From: Leptospira biflexa
GTDB lineage: Bacteria > Spirochaetota > Spirochaetia > Treponematales > Rectinemataceae
DNA: 35,251 nt
Assembly: GCA_020721875.1 (NCBI GenBank)
Contig: DYLX01000013.1
Coordinates: forward strand, 14,846 to 50,096
Direction: 5' to 3'
The notes beneath the pieces were generated by a model that was not told the DNA's origin, made no database searches, and saw only the letters and a list, made by a program, of their open reading frames with translations. Both the position numbers and the translations under genes were made by a program. This document shows, piece by piece, positions 8,646-15,775 of this stretch; the first letter of the stretch is position 1, and the number at the start of each line of letters is the position of its first letter.

Positions 8646-8680
8646 TTGACATTTATACAGTGCACACATATACTGTGTAC
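8646..8680 (+). promoter_or_regulatory. Promoter with overlapping inverted-repeat operator for vapBC
   Basis: TTGACA (8646-8651), a 17-base spacer and TATACT (8669-8674) form a near-consensus promoter. GTGCACA (8660-8666) and TGTGTAC (8674-8680), separated by 7 bases, form a 6-of-7 inverted repeat over the -10 box. This is the expected place for autorepression by the antitoxin, alone or with the toxin. Confidence 0.7.
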
Positions 8681-8690
8681 GAGGTGGCCT

Positions 8691-8915
8691 GTGAAAAATA
8701 TTACTCTTTCAATGGATGAAAAAACGCTTAAAGCTGGAAGAGAATATGCTCGAAAGCATAATATCTCCTTCAATGTTCTTGTACGAAAACTCGTAGAACA
8801 AACTGTACTCTCTTCTAAAGATCAATGGCTTGAAGATACCTTCTCTCTCATGGATAAGCTTCATGTTTCTTCAGAAAATATGACATGGACGCGTGAGGAA
8901 TTACATCGTGTCTAA
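8691..8915 (+). CDS. VapB-type antitoxin (DUF6364-like RHH)
   Basis: A 74-residue small protein starting at GTG 8691 after GAGGTGG (8681-8687). The N-terminal segment NITLSMDEKTLKAGREYA is a ribbon-helix-helix-like strand and helix of the kind seen in DUF6364/CopG antitoxins. The C-terminal part (SSENMTWTREELHRV) is the likely toxin-binding tail. It would neutralise the PIN toxin encoded immediately downstream and bind the inverted repeat over its own promoter. The last 8 bases overlap the toxin start, which couples their translation. A longer reading frame begins upstream inside the promoter and is rejected. Confidence 0.85.
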   Translation: MKNITLSMDEKTLKAGREYARKHNISFNVLVRKLVEQTVLSSKDQWLEDTFSLMDKLHVSSENMTWTREELHRV

Positions 8916-9327
8916 AATATTTATCGATACCAATATCCTAGTGTATACACTCGATCAAAAAAATGTTGAAAAACGCGATGCTGCAAGAGAAATCGTAAAG
9001 AAAGTAGTAAAATCACATTTGCCGGTCATTTCGATACAAGTGATTCAAGAATTCTATGTGGTGGCATCGAGCAAATTGCATGCTGATGCAATTATTGTGA
9101 AGAATATTATTCACAATTTTCATAATATGGAGATCGTTAATAATGATTTAGATCTCATCGAACAAGCAATTGATATTAGTGTATTGTCACAATTATCATT
9201 TTGGGATTCATTGATCATTGCTGCTGCCGAGAAGGCAAATTGTGAGTATGTGCTCTCAGAGGATTTGAATTCTGGACAGAACTATCGAGGAATAAAACTA
9301 ATCAATCCATTTTTACAAGATTTCTAA
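8908..9327 (+). CDS. VapC-type PIN-domain toxin ribonuclease
   Basis: A 139-residue PIN domain. Acidic metal-binding residues are present in order: FIDTNILVY near the N-terminus, a Glu in IQEFY, the Asp of SFWDSLI, and the Asp in LSEDLNSGQ near the C-terminus. VapC toxins cleave tRNA or rRNA when released from their antitoxin. The GTG at 8908 is preferred, with GAGGAA 7 bases upstream inside the antitoxin gene. An alternative GTG at 8893 lacks such a site. The gene is AT-rich compared with the genes after 9941, suggesting acquisition. All catalytic acids seem intact, so the pair is probably functional. Confidence 0.9.
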   Translation: MSKIFIDTNILVYTLDQKNVEKRDAAREIVKKVVKSHLPVISIQVIQEFYVVASSKLHADAIIVKNIIHNFHNMEIVNNDLDLIEQAIDISVLSQLSFWDSLIIAAAEKANCEYVLSEDLNSGQNYRGIKLINPFLQDF

Positions 9328-9801
9328 CAACTTCTGTGTGCCTGTCGTAAACGATCCGGTTAAAAGGTCCAACCAAATTAGATCAGGTACAGTAACAGGA
9401 GATGAACGCAAGTGAACCGGGCGCCGGGGGCGGTCAGCGGGGGGCCGTCATCGAGGTGTACTGAGTGAGTTACATGAGATCAAAAGCCGTTTTCGGCTAG
9501 TGGGCGGTGAATCAGTCCAGTCGTTGAGTATCAAGAGAGTGAAAATCACTAGCTCGCTCCTGAGCATTATCCAGAAGGGCTTAATCCTGCCTGCCCTGTA
9601 TGAAACCGCGCCCCAGAAAAAGTAATCGAATCCGTTGAATAAAGATCAGCGAAACTTCCGTATTGTTCCAGCTAAATTCCTTCATTACGAGAGTTTGAAA
9701 ATAACTCCAGACGTATACCGTATCCAGGCAAACCATCGACAACGATGCCAAGAAGAAAAAATACTATATTAAAATAATGAACCTTTTGATGCAATATATC
9801 G
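9328..9801. other. Unassigned intergenic stretch
   Basis: About 470 bases without a supportable gene. A short GC-rich block (about 9415-9460) sits in AT-rich surroundings. A 70-codon frame open on the plus strand from 9416 to a TAA at 9623-9625 has no good start codon or ribosome site and resembles no family I recognise. It could be a decayed mobile-element or gene remnant. No terminal repeats of an insertion sequence were found. Confidence 0.4.
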
Positions 9802-9830
9802 TTGACTGGAGAAATTATGTACCTTATTAT
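9802..9830 (+). promoter_or_regulatory. Promoter of the catabolic operon
   Basis: TTGACT (9802-9807), a 17-base spacer and TATTAT (9825-9830). Transcription would start near 9837, giving a leader of about 100 bases before the aldehyde dehydrogenase ATG at 9941. It is the best promoter upstream of the acylating dehydrogenase. Confidence 0.65.
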
Positions 9831-9838
9831 CAATTTTT

Positions 9839-9920
9839 ATAATTGATTATCCCCTGCAGGAAGGGAATCAAATGTGATTAACTTAATGATCCCATCTATA
9901 GTGTGGATCGAGCTATAGTG
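9839..9920 (+). promoter_or_regulatory. Structured leader with inverted and direct repeats
   Basis: At the predicted transcription start lies ATAAT-TG-ATTAT (9839-9850). It overlaps a hairpin pairing TTGATT (9843-9848) with AATCAA (9866-9871), extended by CCC/GGG. Further down, CTATAGTG occurs twice in direct orientation (9896-9903 and 9913-9920), 17 bases apart. GATCC/GGATC flank the first copy. This could be a regulator site or an attenuation structure. No regulator gene is adjacent and no known riboswitch was recognised. Confidence 0.4.
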
Positions 9921-9940
9921 TTGAGCAAGGAGAGTTGAAG

Positions 9941-11326
9941 ATGTCGGAAGAGATCGAGAGGCTCGTTCAGAGAGCCCGAACAGCACAGGAGCAGATCGAA
10001 TTCTGGTCGCAAGAACAAGTGGATGAAATGGTTGCGGCAGTGGGCTGGGAAGTATACAAACTCGACCATGCCCAAGCCTGCGCCCGTCTGGCAGTTGAAG
10101 AGACCGGCATGGGTGTCTACGAGGACAAGCTGGGAAAACATCAAAAGAAAACCCTTGGTACGCTTCGTGATCTCTACGGCCTGAAGACTGTCGGCATTGT
10201 AGAAGAGAATAAAGAGAAAGGCCTCATCAAGATAGCTAAACCTGTCGGCGTAATCGGAGCCCTTACCCCGGTGACGAATGCCACCTCGACGATTGCCTGC
10301 AACGGCCTGCCCATCCTGAAGTGCCGGAACGCAGTGATCTTCGCGCCCCATCCCAAGGCGAAGGCGTCTTGCGAACTGACGGCTAACTATATGCGAGAAG
10401 GCCTGAGAAAGGTGGGAGCGCCGGAAGACCTGGTGCTCAACCTCAAGGAACCGACGATCGAGCTGTCGCAGGAGCTGATGCGGAGTGTGGACCTCGTGGT
10501 GGCGACGGGAGGGGAGGCCTTGGTGAAGGTTGCGTATTCTTCGGGCAAGCCAGCCTATGGCGTTGGCGCCGGCAACTCGACCGTAGTGGTGGATGAAACA
10601 GCTGACCTTAAAGACGCTGCGACCAAGATCCGGAACGGGAAGATCTACGACAACGCAACCTCATGCTCTTCGGAAAACTCAGTGGTGCTCCAGGCTTCGA
10701 TCTACGATACGATGATGAACTATTTAAAGGAGCTTGGCGGACATCTCTGCAACCACGAAGAGAAAATGAGGCTTCGTAATTTGATGTGGCCCGATGGGGT
10801 GCATATGGGAAGAGCCCATGTGGGACAACACGCGCAGAAAATCGCGGCTCTTGCGGGCATCAAGGTAGCTCCCAATACGAGTTTTCTCATGGTGCTGGGC
10901 GAAGCAGTCGGTCTGGCCGATCCCTTTTCCGGCGAGAAGCTTTCGCCGGTATTGACGGTATGGAAGTACAATGAATTTGAGGAAGCGATCCGCCTGGTGC
11001 GCGATATCACGCGCTATTCTGGCTATGGTCATTCATGTGGCATCCACACGACCAATGATGCCCATATGATCGAATTGGCCACAAGGGTACGCGTGAGCCG
11101 AGTAATGGTCCGTCAGACCCAGCCCTTCGGGAACTCCGGCAACTATGACAATGGGATGCCTTTCGGTCTCACACTTGGTTGCGGCACATGGGGTGGCAAT
11201 ATCGTGTCGGAAAACGTGCATTGGAAGCATTTCCTGAACACTACCTGGGTGGCTATGCCGATTCCTCCAGTTGTACCAGACGAGAATAAGATTTTCGGTC
11301 AGCATTGGCAGAAATTCGGGAAATAA
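9941..11326 (+). CDS. CoA-acylating aldehyde dehydrogenase (SauS/EutE-like)
   Basis: It probably oxidises an aldehyde to an acyl-CoA with NAD(P) and CoA in the cytoplasm. The 461-residue protein has the short acylating-ALDH layout: a PVGVIGALTPVTNAT block at 101-115, GVGAGNS at 207-213 and the catalytic Cys242 in NATSCSSEN. EutE/AdhE enzymes have NGxxCxSEQ there. The variant here resembles sulfoacetaldehyde dehydrogenases (SauS), but the cluster contains no sulfonate genes. In this context malonate semialdehyde from beta-alanine is a plausible substrate (inference). The ATG at 9941 follows AAGGAGAG at 9927-9934. A TTG two codons upstream is less likely. The aminotransferase lies 209 bases downstream behind its own promoter. 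Confidence 0.88.
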   Translation: MSEEIERLVQRARTAQEQIEFWSQEQVDEMVAAVGWEVYKLDHAQACARLAVEETGMGVYEDKLGKHQKKTLGTLRDLYGLKTVGIVEENKEKGLIKIAKPVGVIGALTPVTNATSTIACNGLPILKCRNAVIFAPHPKAKASCELTANYMREGLRKVGAPEDLVLNLKEPTIELSQELMRSVDLVVATGGEALVKVAYSSGKPAYGVGAGNSTVVVDETADLKDAATKIRNGKIYDNATSCSSENSVVLQASIYDTMMNYLKELGGHLCNHEEKMRLRNLMWPDGVHMGRAHVGQHAQKIAALAGIKVAPNTSFLMVLGEAVGLADPFSGEKLSPVLTVWKYNEFEEAIRLVRDITRYSGYGHSCGIHTTNDAHMIELATRVRVSRVMVRQTQPFGNSGNYDNGMPFGLTLGCGTWGGNIVSENVHWKHFLNTTWVAMPIPPVVPDENKIFGQHWQKFGK

Positions 11327-11403
11327 CCTAAGCTGGAATATTCCCGGCGACGACTTATGGAAGGAAACTTCCCCAAAGGCAAAAGCCAGGCGATAAATTT
11401 GTC

Positions 11404-11466
11404 TTGACATACTGGGGAAGCATAGTAGAATTGGTCCTGTTTATAGGAGTTTTGCATAATTATGCA
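11404..11466 (+). promoter_or_regulatory. Internal promoter with a perfect palindromic site
   Basis: TTGACA (11404-11409), a 16-base spacer and TAGAAT (11426-11431) lie between the aldehyde dehydrogenase and the aminotransferase. Just downstream of the expected start is a perfect 14-bp palindrome, TGCATAATTATGCA (11453-11466), a good candidate operator. A long reading frame through this region that extends the aminotransferase N-terminally is not used, because the gene starts at 11536. Confidence 0.6.
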
Positions 11467-11535
11467 GCGGAAGAGGTTTTAGATACTGCCGCCGCAACGA
11501 AAAATATCTTAGGAAAACGCAAGGAGCGATGGTTT

Positions 11536-12813
11536 ATGGACACTATTGAAAAGTACAAGAAGTATGTAAACACCTCTTTCGTCAAATCGGTAGAACCGAT
11601 TGTGGTGACGAGCGCCTCAGGAAGCAAGGTTGTGGGAGAAGATGGGAAAGTCTATACCGACCTTTTCGCCGGCATTTCCGTCGTAAACGCGGGTCACAAC
11701 AATCCCGAAGTGGCGGCGGCAGCAAAAGCCCAGATCGACAAGCTTGTGCATTGCTGCTCCTATGTGTATCACGTGCCTCCCGTCGCCGACCTTGCCGAAA
11801 AACTGGCCGAGGTGACTCCTGGAAGACTGCAGAAAACCTTTTTCGGCAACGGTGGAGCCGAGGCTAACGAAGGCGCCATGCGTATGGCGAAACAATTCAC
11901 CAAAAAACAGGAATTCATCGCCCTTCAGGGCTCGTTCCATGGCCGAAGCCTTGCTACTTTGTCGATCACGGGCAACAAGGAACGTAAGAAGGGCGGTGGA
12001 CCATACCTGTCAGGCGTCGCCTTCCATCCCGCCGCTTACTGCTACCGCTGTCCCTATAGCATGAATTATCCCTCATGCGACATGTACTGTGCGAAGATGC
12101 TCGAGAAGACGATCCAGTACGACACGAGCGACAATGTTGCCGCCTTCATCGCCGAGACTATCATGGGAGAGGGCGGAATCATCATGCCACCCAAAGAGTA
12201 CTACAAGGAAGTCAAGAAGGTCCTGGATCAGCATGGAATTCTCCTTTTCCTCGATGAAGTCCAGTGTGGTTTTGGCCGCTCAGGAAAGATGTTCTCGATC
12301 GAGCACTATGATGTCGAGCCGGATATTATGACCTTCGCGAAAGGCATCGCTGATGGATTTCCTCTTTCAGCCTTCATTGCAAGGCCGGAGATCGCGGATT
12401 CCTTCCATCCCGGCGACCACCTCTCCACCTTCGGGGGGAACCCTGTGTCTTGCGCGGCAGGCTTAGCCAACATCAAGTACCTTCTCAGAGAAAAGATTCC
12501 CGAAAAGGCGCTCGCCAAAGGCGAAAGGGTCTTGAGCGAACTTAGAGAACTTCAGAAAAAGTATCCACTTATCGGCGATGTCCGCGGTTCCGGCTTGATG
12601 ATCGGCATAGAGCTGGTGACTGACAGGATAGCCAAGACTCCAGCCCCTGCTGAAGCCGGCAAAATTCGCGCTATGATGCGCGAGAAAGGATTCCTTATCG
12701 GAGTTGGCGGAACCTTCGGCAACGTGCTCAGGTGGCAGCCTCCCCTCGTTATTTCCTCCGAGGAACTCAGCGCGGCAGTGGTTGCTCTGGCGGAATGTCT
12801 TAAGGCGCTGTAA
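11536..12813 (+). CDS. Class III (omega-amino acid) aminotransferase
   Basis: A PLP-dependent transaminase of 425 residues in the 4-aminobutyrate / beta-alanine / taurine:pyruvate group. Visible motifs are FGNGGAEANEGAMRMA (103-118), GSFHGRS (132-138), the PLP-ring Asp in LDEVQCGFGR (239-248), and the PLP Lys269 in TFAKGIADGFP. A four-Cys segment (C169, C172, C181, C185) is typical of some members of this subfamily and may bind a metal or stabilise structure. The ATG at 11536 follows AAGGAGCG. The neighbours suggest beta-alanine as amino donor, yielding malonate semialdehyde for the acylating dehydrogenase. 4-Aminobutyrate or taurine cannot be excluded. The stop overlaps the next start as TAATG. 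Confidence 0.9.
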   Translation: MDTIEKYKKYVNTSFVKSVEPIVVTSASGSKVVGEDGKVYTDLFAGISVVNAGHNNPEVAAAAKAQIDKLVHCCSYVYHVPPVADLAEKLAEVTPGRLQKTFFGNGGAEANEGAMRMAKQFTKKQEFIALQGSFHGRSLATLSITGNKERKKGGGPYLSGVAFHPAAYCYRCPYSMNYPSCDMYCAKMLEKTIQYDTSDNVAAFIAETIMGEGGIIMPPKEYYKEVKKVLDQHGILLFLDEVQCGFGRSGKMFSIEHYDVEPDIMTFAKGIADGFPLSAFIARPEIADSFHPGDHLSTFGGNPVSCAAGLANIKYLLREKIPEKALAKGERVLSELRELQKKYPLIGDVRGSGLMIGIELVTDRIAKTPAPAEAGKIRAMMREKGFLIGVGGTFGNVLRWQPPLVISSEELSAAVVALAECLKAL

Positions 12814-13745
12814 TGAAAATTTCCATTGTCGGTTCAGGTGCGATGGGATCACTTTTCGGAGGGAGACTCGCTCTCTCTGGTCAAAATGTGGTCCTGTACG
12901 ATGTCTATGAGGAACATGTCGATGCGATCAACAAAGCAGGTCTCGCAATCGAGGATGCTACCACGGGGCAGATAACGCTGATTCATCCAAAGGCTTCCTC
13001 CGATCCGCAATCGGTAGTCGATTCGGATGTGCTTATCATCTTTGTGAAGTCAACGAACACCGAAGAAGTCGCTGTGAAATTTAAAGAATTCGTAAAGCCT
13101 GACACAATCGTGCTTACACTGCAAAACGGCCTCGGTAACGAAGAAATTCTGCGCACGCACTTTGGACCGCATCGGACAGCCGCGGGTGTTACTTCCCAGG
13201 GCGCTACATTTCTCGGACCGGGCAAAATACGGCATGCGGGGAAAGGTCCTACTCACATGGCGATGTCCGATGGTGATTCGAAAAAACTCGATGCGCTTGC
13301 AACTGCACTCGAGGCAGCAGGTTTCGAAATCCATGTAGAACGGGATGTCGCGGGCATGATCTGGAGCAAACTGTTGATCAATGTGGGTATAAACGCCCTC
13401 ACCGCGCTCCTTAATGTAAAAAATGGCCAGCTTCTTGATTACACCGACGCAAAATCACTTATGGCGGATCTGGTTACCGAAGCGGTAACCGTCGCAAAAG
13501 CGCGCGGCATTCACCTTACCTATGACGACCCGATCGCTACAGTCTACGAAGTGGCGCAGAAGACAAGCGCTAATGCTTCTTCGATGCTCCAGGATTTTCA
13601 GAAGAGCCGCCAATCCGAGATTGATTTTATGAATGGCGCCATTGTAAGAGAAGCGAAGGCTCTCGGGATTCTTGTTCCTGTTAATGAGGTGCTTACCCGC
13701 CTTGTTCGGATCATGGATCTCATTCATACAAAAAAGGAAGCTTAA
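12813..13745 (+). CDS. panE: 2-dehydropantoate 2-reductase (ketopantoate reductase family)
   Basis: It interconverts ketopantoate and pantoate with NADP(H). At 310 residues it is full length and carries the family's functional positions: the dinucleotide-binding GSGAMG (7-12), Lys79 in FVKST, Asn105 in QNGLG, the catalytic Lys186 with Asn190 and Asn194 in WSKLLINVGIN, and Glu269 in SEIDFMNG. It overlaps the aminotransferase gene by one base. In pantothenate synthesis this enzyme reduces ketopantoate. Here it sits in an operon with an aminotransferase, an amidohydrolase and an importer, so a degradative direction, pantoate to ketopantoate, is proposed (inference). Some PanE-family proteins act on other 2-hydroxy acids, so the substrate is not certain. 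Confidence 0.87.
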   Translation: MKISIVGSGAMGSLFGGRLALSGQNVVLYDVYEEHVDAINKAGLAIEDATTGQITLIHPKASSDPQSVVDSDVLIIFVKSTNTEEVAVKFKEFVKPDTIVLTLQNGLGNEEILRTHFGPHRTAAGVTSQGATFLGPGKIRHAGKGPTHMAMSDGDSKKLDALATALEAAGFEIHVERDVAGMIWSKLLINVGINALTALLNVKNGQLLDYTDAKSLMADLVTEAVTVAKARGIHLTYDDPIATVYEVAQKTSANASSMLQDFQKSRQSEIDFMNGAIVREAKALGILVPVNEVLTRLVRIMDLIHTKKEA

Positions 13746-13749
13746 GGGT

Positions 13750-15003
13750 ATGATCGACGTGCGCGAATCGAAGTTTGTCGCGGCTATTGATCGCGATGAA
13801 CTCATAAAGCTCACCCAGGATCTTGTCCGCATAGATTCTGTGATCCGTCCTGAAACCGGTGGTACAGAGCGCAATGTGGTCGCTTATATAGTCAATTGGG
13901 CGAGAAAAGAACTCCACCTCGAGCCTCTTGTTCAAGAAGTTGCACCCGGCCGCCAAAATATCGTCATTACCATCGATTCAGGGCAACCTGGCCCCTGTCT
14001 CATGATCGAGGGCCATACCGATGTGGTGAGCGAAGGCGATAGGTCTTCTTGGAGTTACGACCCCTTCGGCGCTCAGATCGTAGATGGCAAACTCTATGGA
14101 CGCGGCTCTTGTGATATGAAAGCGGGGGATGCCATTGCCCTTCTCATCGCGAAAGCATTCAGAAACACGAAAGAGCCCTGGATTGGGAAAATCCGATTAG
14201 GGCTTGTCTGCGACGAGGAAGGCATGATGATCGGCATCAAACACTTCATCACCTCGGGTCAAGCCGACGATGTGGATGCCTGCCTTGTGCCCGAACCGGA
14301 AGAGAACAATCTCTGTATAAGCATGAAAGGTGCCATTAGGGCGGTTGTGAAAGTTCACGGCAAGATGGCTCACGGGGCAATGCCTCTTTCGGGCATCAAC
14401 CCTAATACGCGGCTTGCTCGGATAATCCTTGCTTTCGAAGCTTTCGAAGCCGAAGAGAAACAGCGTTGTGGGAATGATCCCTTCCTCGGTCTCCCTTCGA
14501 TAACTTTTACGGTCATTCAATCTCCTCCTCCCGGAAGTCCTGCGCAGCTCAATGTCATGCCGGCGGAAGCGGTCGGTTACATCGATATTCGAACGACGCT
14601 CGCGCAGAACCACGACAGGTTGAGAGAACAGCTGCGCGGCATTATTTCGGGGCTCGCAGCTTCCGATCCAGATTTCCATGCCGACATTGAATTCATCGAG
14701 GATCGGCCGGTAGTGGGAATTTCCAAGGAGGAACCCATCGCCGCGCTCTCTGCGCAAGCTTACCGTGACATAGTGGGAAAGGAGCCAATCTGGAATGGAG
14801 TGCCGGGAGCCACCGATGGCACCTTCCTAAGCGCGTGGAAAAAAATCCCCTGCCTCGTCAATGGACCTGGCCCACGCCTAATTCCTCACCATATAAATGA
14901 GTATGTCGAAGTGGATGAGCTATACGAATGCGCCAGAATCTATGCTCTCACAGCCAGTCGTTATCTTGCCCCTGGTTCGCGAAACGGCAAGAAATTAACC
15001 TGA
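13750..15003 (+). CDS. M20 family amidohydrolase (ArgE/DapE type), candidate N-acyl-beta-alanine hydrolase
   Basis: A 417-residue zinc hydrolase with GHTDVVSEGD, GRGSCDMKAGD, CDEEGM and a C-terminal IPHHINEYV metal His, so the two-metal site looks complete. M20 members include deacetylases, N-carbamoyl-beta-alanine hydrolases and carnosinases, all cutting amides of (beta-)amino acids. Pantothenate is N-pantoyl-beta-alanine. Being next to panE and a class III aminotransferase makes this the best candidate in the window for releasing beta-alanine and pantoate (inference). The ATG at 13750 follows AAAAGGAAG at a slightly long spacing. A longer frame starting inside panE is rejected. It is a different protein from the M20 peptidase beside galE. 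Confidence 0.88.
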   Translation: MIDVRESKFVAAIDRDELIKLTQDLVRIDSVIRPETGGTERNVVAYIVNWARKELHLEPLVQEVAPGRQNIVITIDSGQPGPCLMIEGHTDVVSEGDRSSWSYDPFGAQIVDGKLYGRGSCDMKAGDAIALLIAKAFRNTKEPWIGKIRLGLVCDEEGMMIGIKHFITSGQADDVDACLVPEPEENNLCISMKGAIRAVVKVHGKMAHGAMPLSGINPNTRLARIILAFEAFEAEEKQRCGNDPFLGLPSITFTVIQSPPPGSPAQLNVMPAEAVGYIDIRTTLAQNHDRLREQLRGIISGLAASDPDFHADIEFIEDRPVVGISKEEPIAALSAQAYRDIVGKEPIWNGVPGATDGTFLSAWKKIPCLVNGPGPRLIPHHINEYVEVDELYECARIYALTASRYLAPGSRNGKKLT

Positions 15004-15007
15004 AAAA

Positions 15008-15775
15008 ATGGACGGGACAATGCTGAAAATTACTCGCTTATGCAAAAATTTCGGCGCGCTCCAGGCATTGAATAAGGTGGATGTCGAGGTAAAAGAGGGG
15101 ACGATACATGGGATTATCGGCCCGAACGGATCCGGAAAGACGACACTCTTCAATTGTATAACGGGAATACTTAAACCCGATGGTGGTACCATAATCTTCA
15201 AGGGCGAGGACATCACAGGCCTTCGCGCTGACCTGATCGCCAATAAGGGTATACATCGCACTTTTCAAGCCGGAAAGCTCGTACCGAGCCTAACAGTGCT
15301 CGAGAATGTCATGTCTGGTATTCAGGACCCGATTGGGGAAGCCGTGCGCGAGACTATGTTCCGCCTGCCTTTTATCAAGTCGAAGCGCGAGAGAGAAATC
15401 GAGGAAAAAGCCCGGCACATTATTGAAATCACGGGTCTTTCCGATTCGATAGACCGATGGTCGGGCGATCTTGTTTGGACCGAGCGACAACTTGTCCAGA
15501 TTGCCCGGGCGATCATCAGTGAACCCAAACTTCTCCTCCTCGATGAGCCGGCTTCCGGAATGGGCGCTCGAGAGATTGACAAGGTTGACGCAATTATACG
15601 TCAAGTGAGGGATATGGGCACCACTATTATCGTGGTGAGCCACGACGTGAAAATGCTTATGAACATGTCGGACATGGTCACCGTGTTAAACTTTGGACAG
15701 AAGATTGCCGAAGGCGTTCCCACCGAAATCCAAAACAACCCTAAAGTATTGGAGGCGTATCTTGGTACAGAATGA
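15008..15775 (+). CDS. livG: Branched-chain-amino-acid-type ABC transporter ATPase (LivG family)
   Basis: A cytoplasmic ATPase of a hydrophobic-amino-acid/amide (HAAT) importer, 255 residues. Walker A GPNGSGKT is at 38-45 and Walker B LLLLDEP at 175-181, followed by SGMG. The usual LSxGxxxR signature is altered: the equivalent stretch around residues 152-161 reads SGDLVWTERQ, lacking the normal LSGG/LSYG glycine. LivG proteins tolerate variation here, but this is a marked change. An alternative start is Met5. It precedes livF with a 14-base overlap. The gene symbol gives the family only. The transported substrate is unknown and is perhaps pantothenate or another amide, judging from the neighbouring catabolic genes. 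Confidence 0.9.
   Translation: MDGTMLKITRLCKNFGALQALNKVDVEVKEGTIHGIIGPNGSGKTTLFNCITGILKPDGGTIIFKGEDITGLRADLIANKGIHRTFQAGKLVPSLTVLENVMSGIQDPIGEAVRETMFRLPFIKSKREREIEEKARHIIEITGLSDSIDRWSGDLVWTERQLVQIARAIISEPKLLLLDEPASGMGAREIDKVDAIIRQVRDMGTTIIVVSHDVKMLMNMSDMVTVLNFGQKIAEGVPTEIQNNPKVLEAYLGTE

Noticed and set aside
8162..9940. A tRNA-integrated prophage or element with attL/attR.
   Set aside because: No second copy of the tRNA 3' end was found in the window, and no integrase gene is present.
9941..15003. A taurine or sulfoacetate degradation operon, because the aldehyde dehydrogenase looks SauS-like and the transaminase could be Tpa.
   Set aside because: No sulfoacetaldehyde acetyltransferase, isethionate lyase, sulfoacetate-CoA ligase, sulfite handling gene or sulfonate exporter is present, and PanE, PanB and the M20 hydrolase would be unexplained. 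It is kept as an alternative only.
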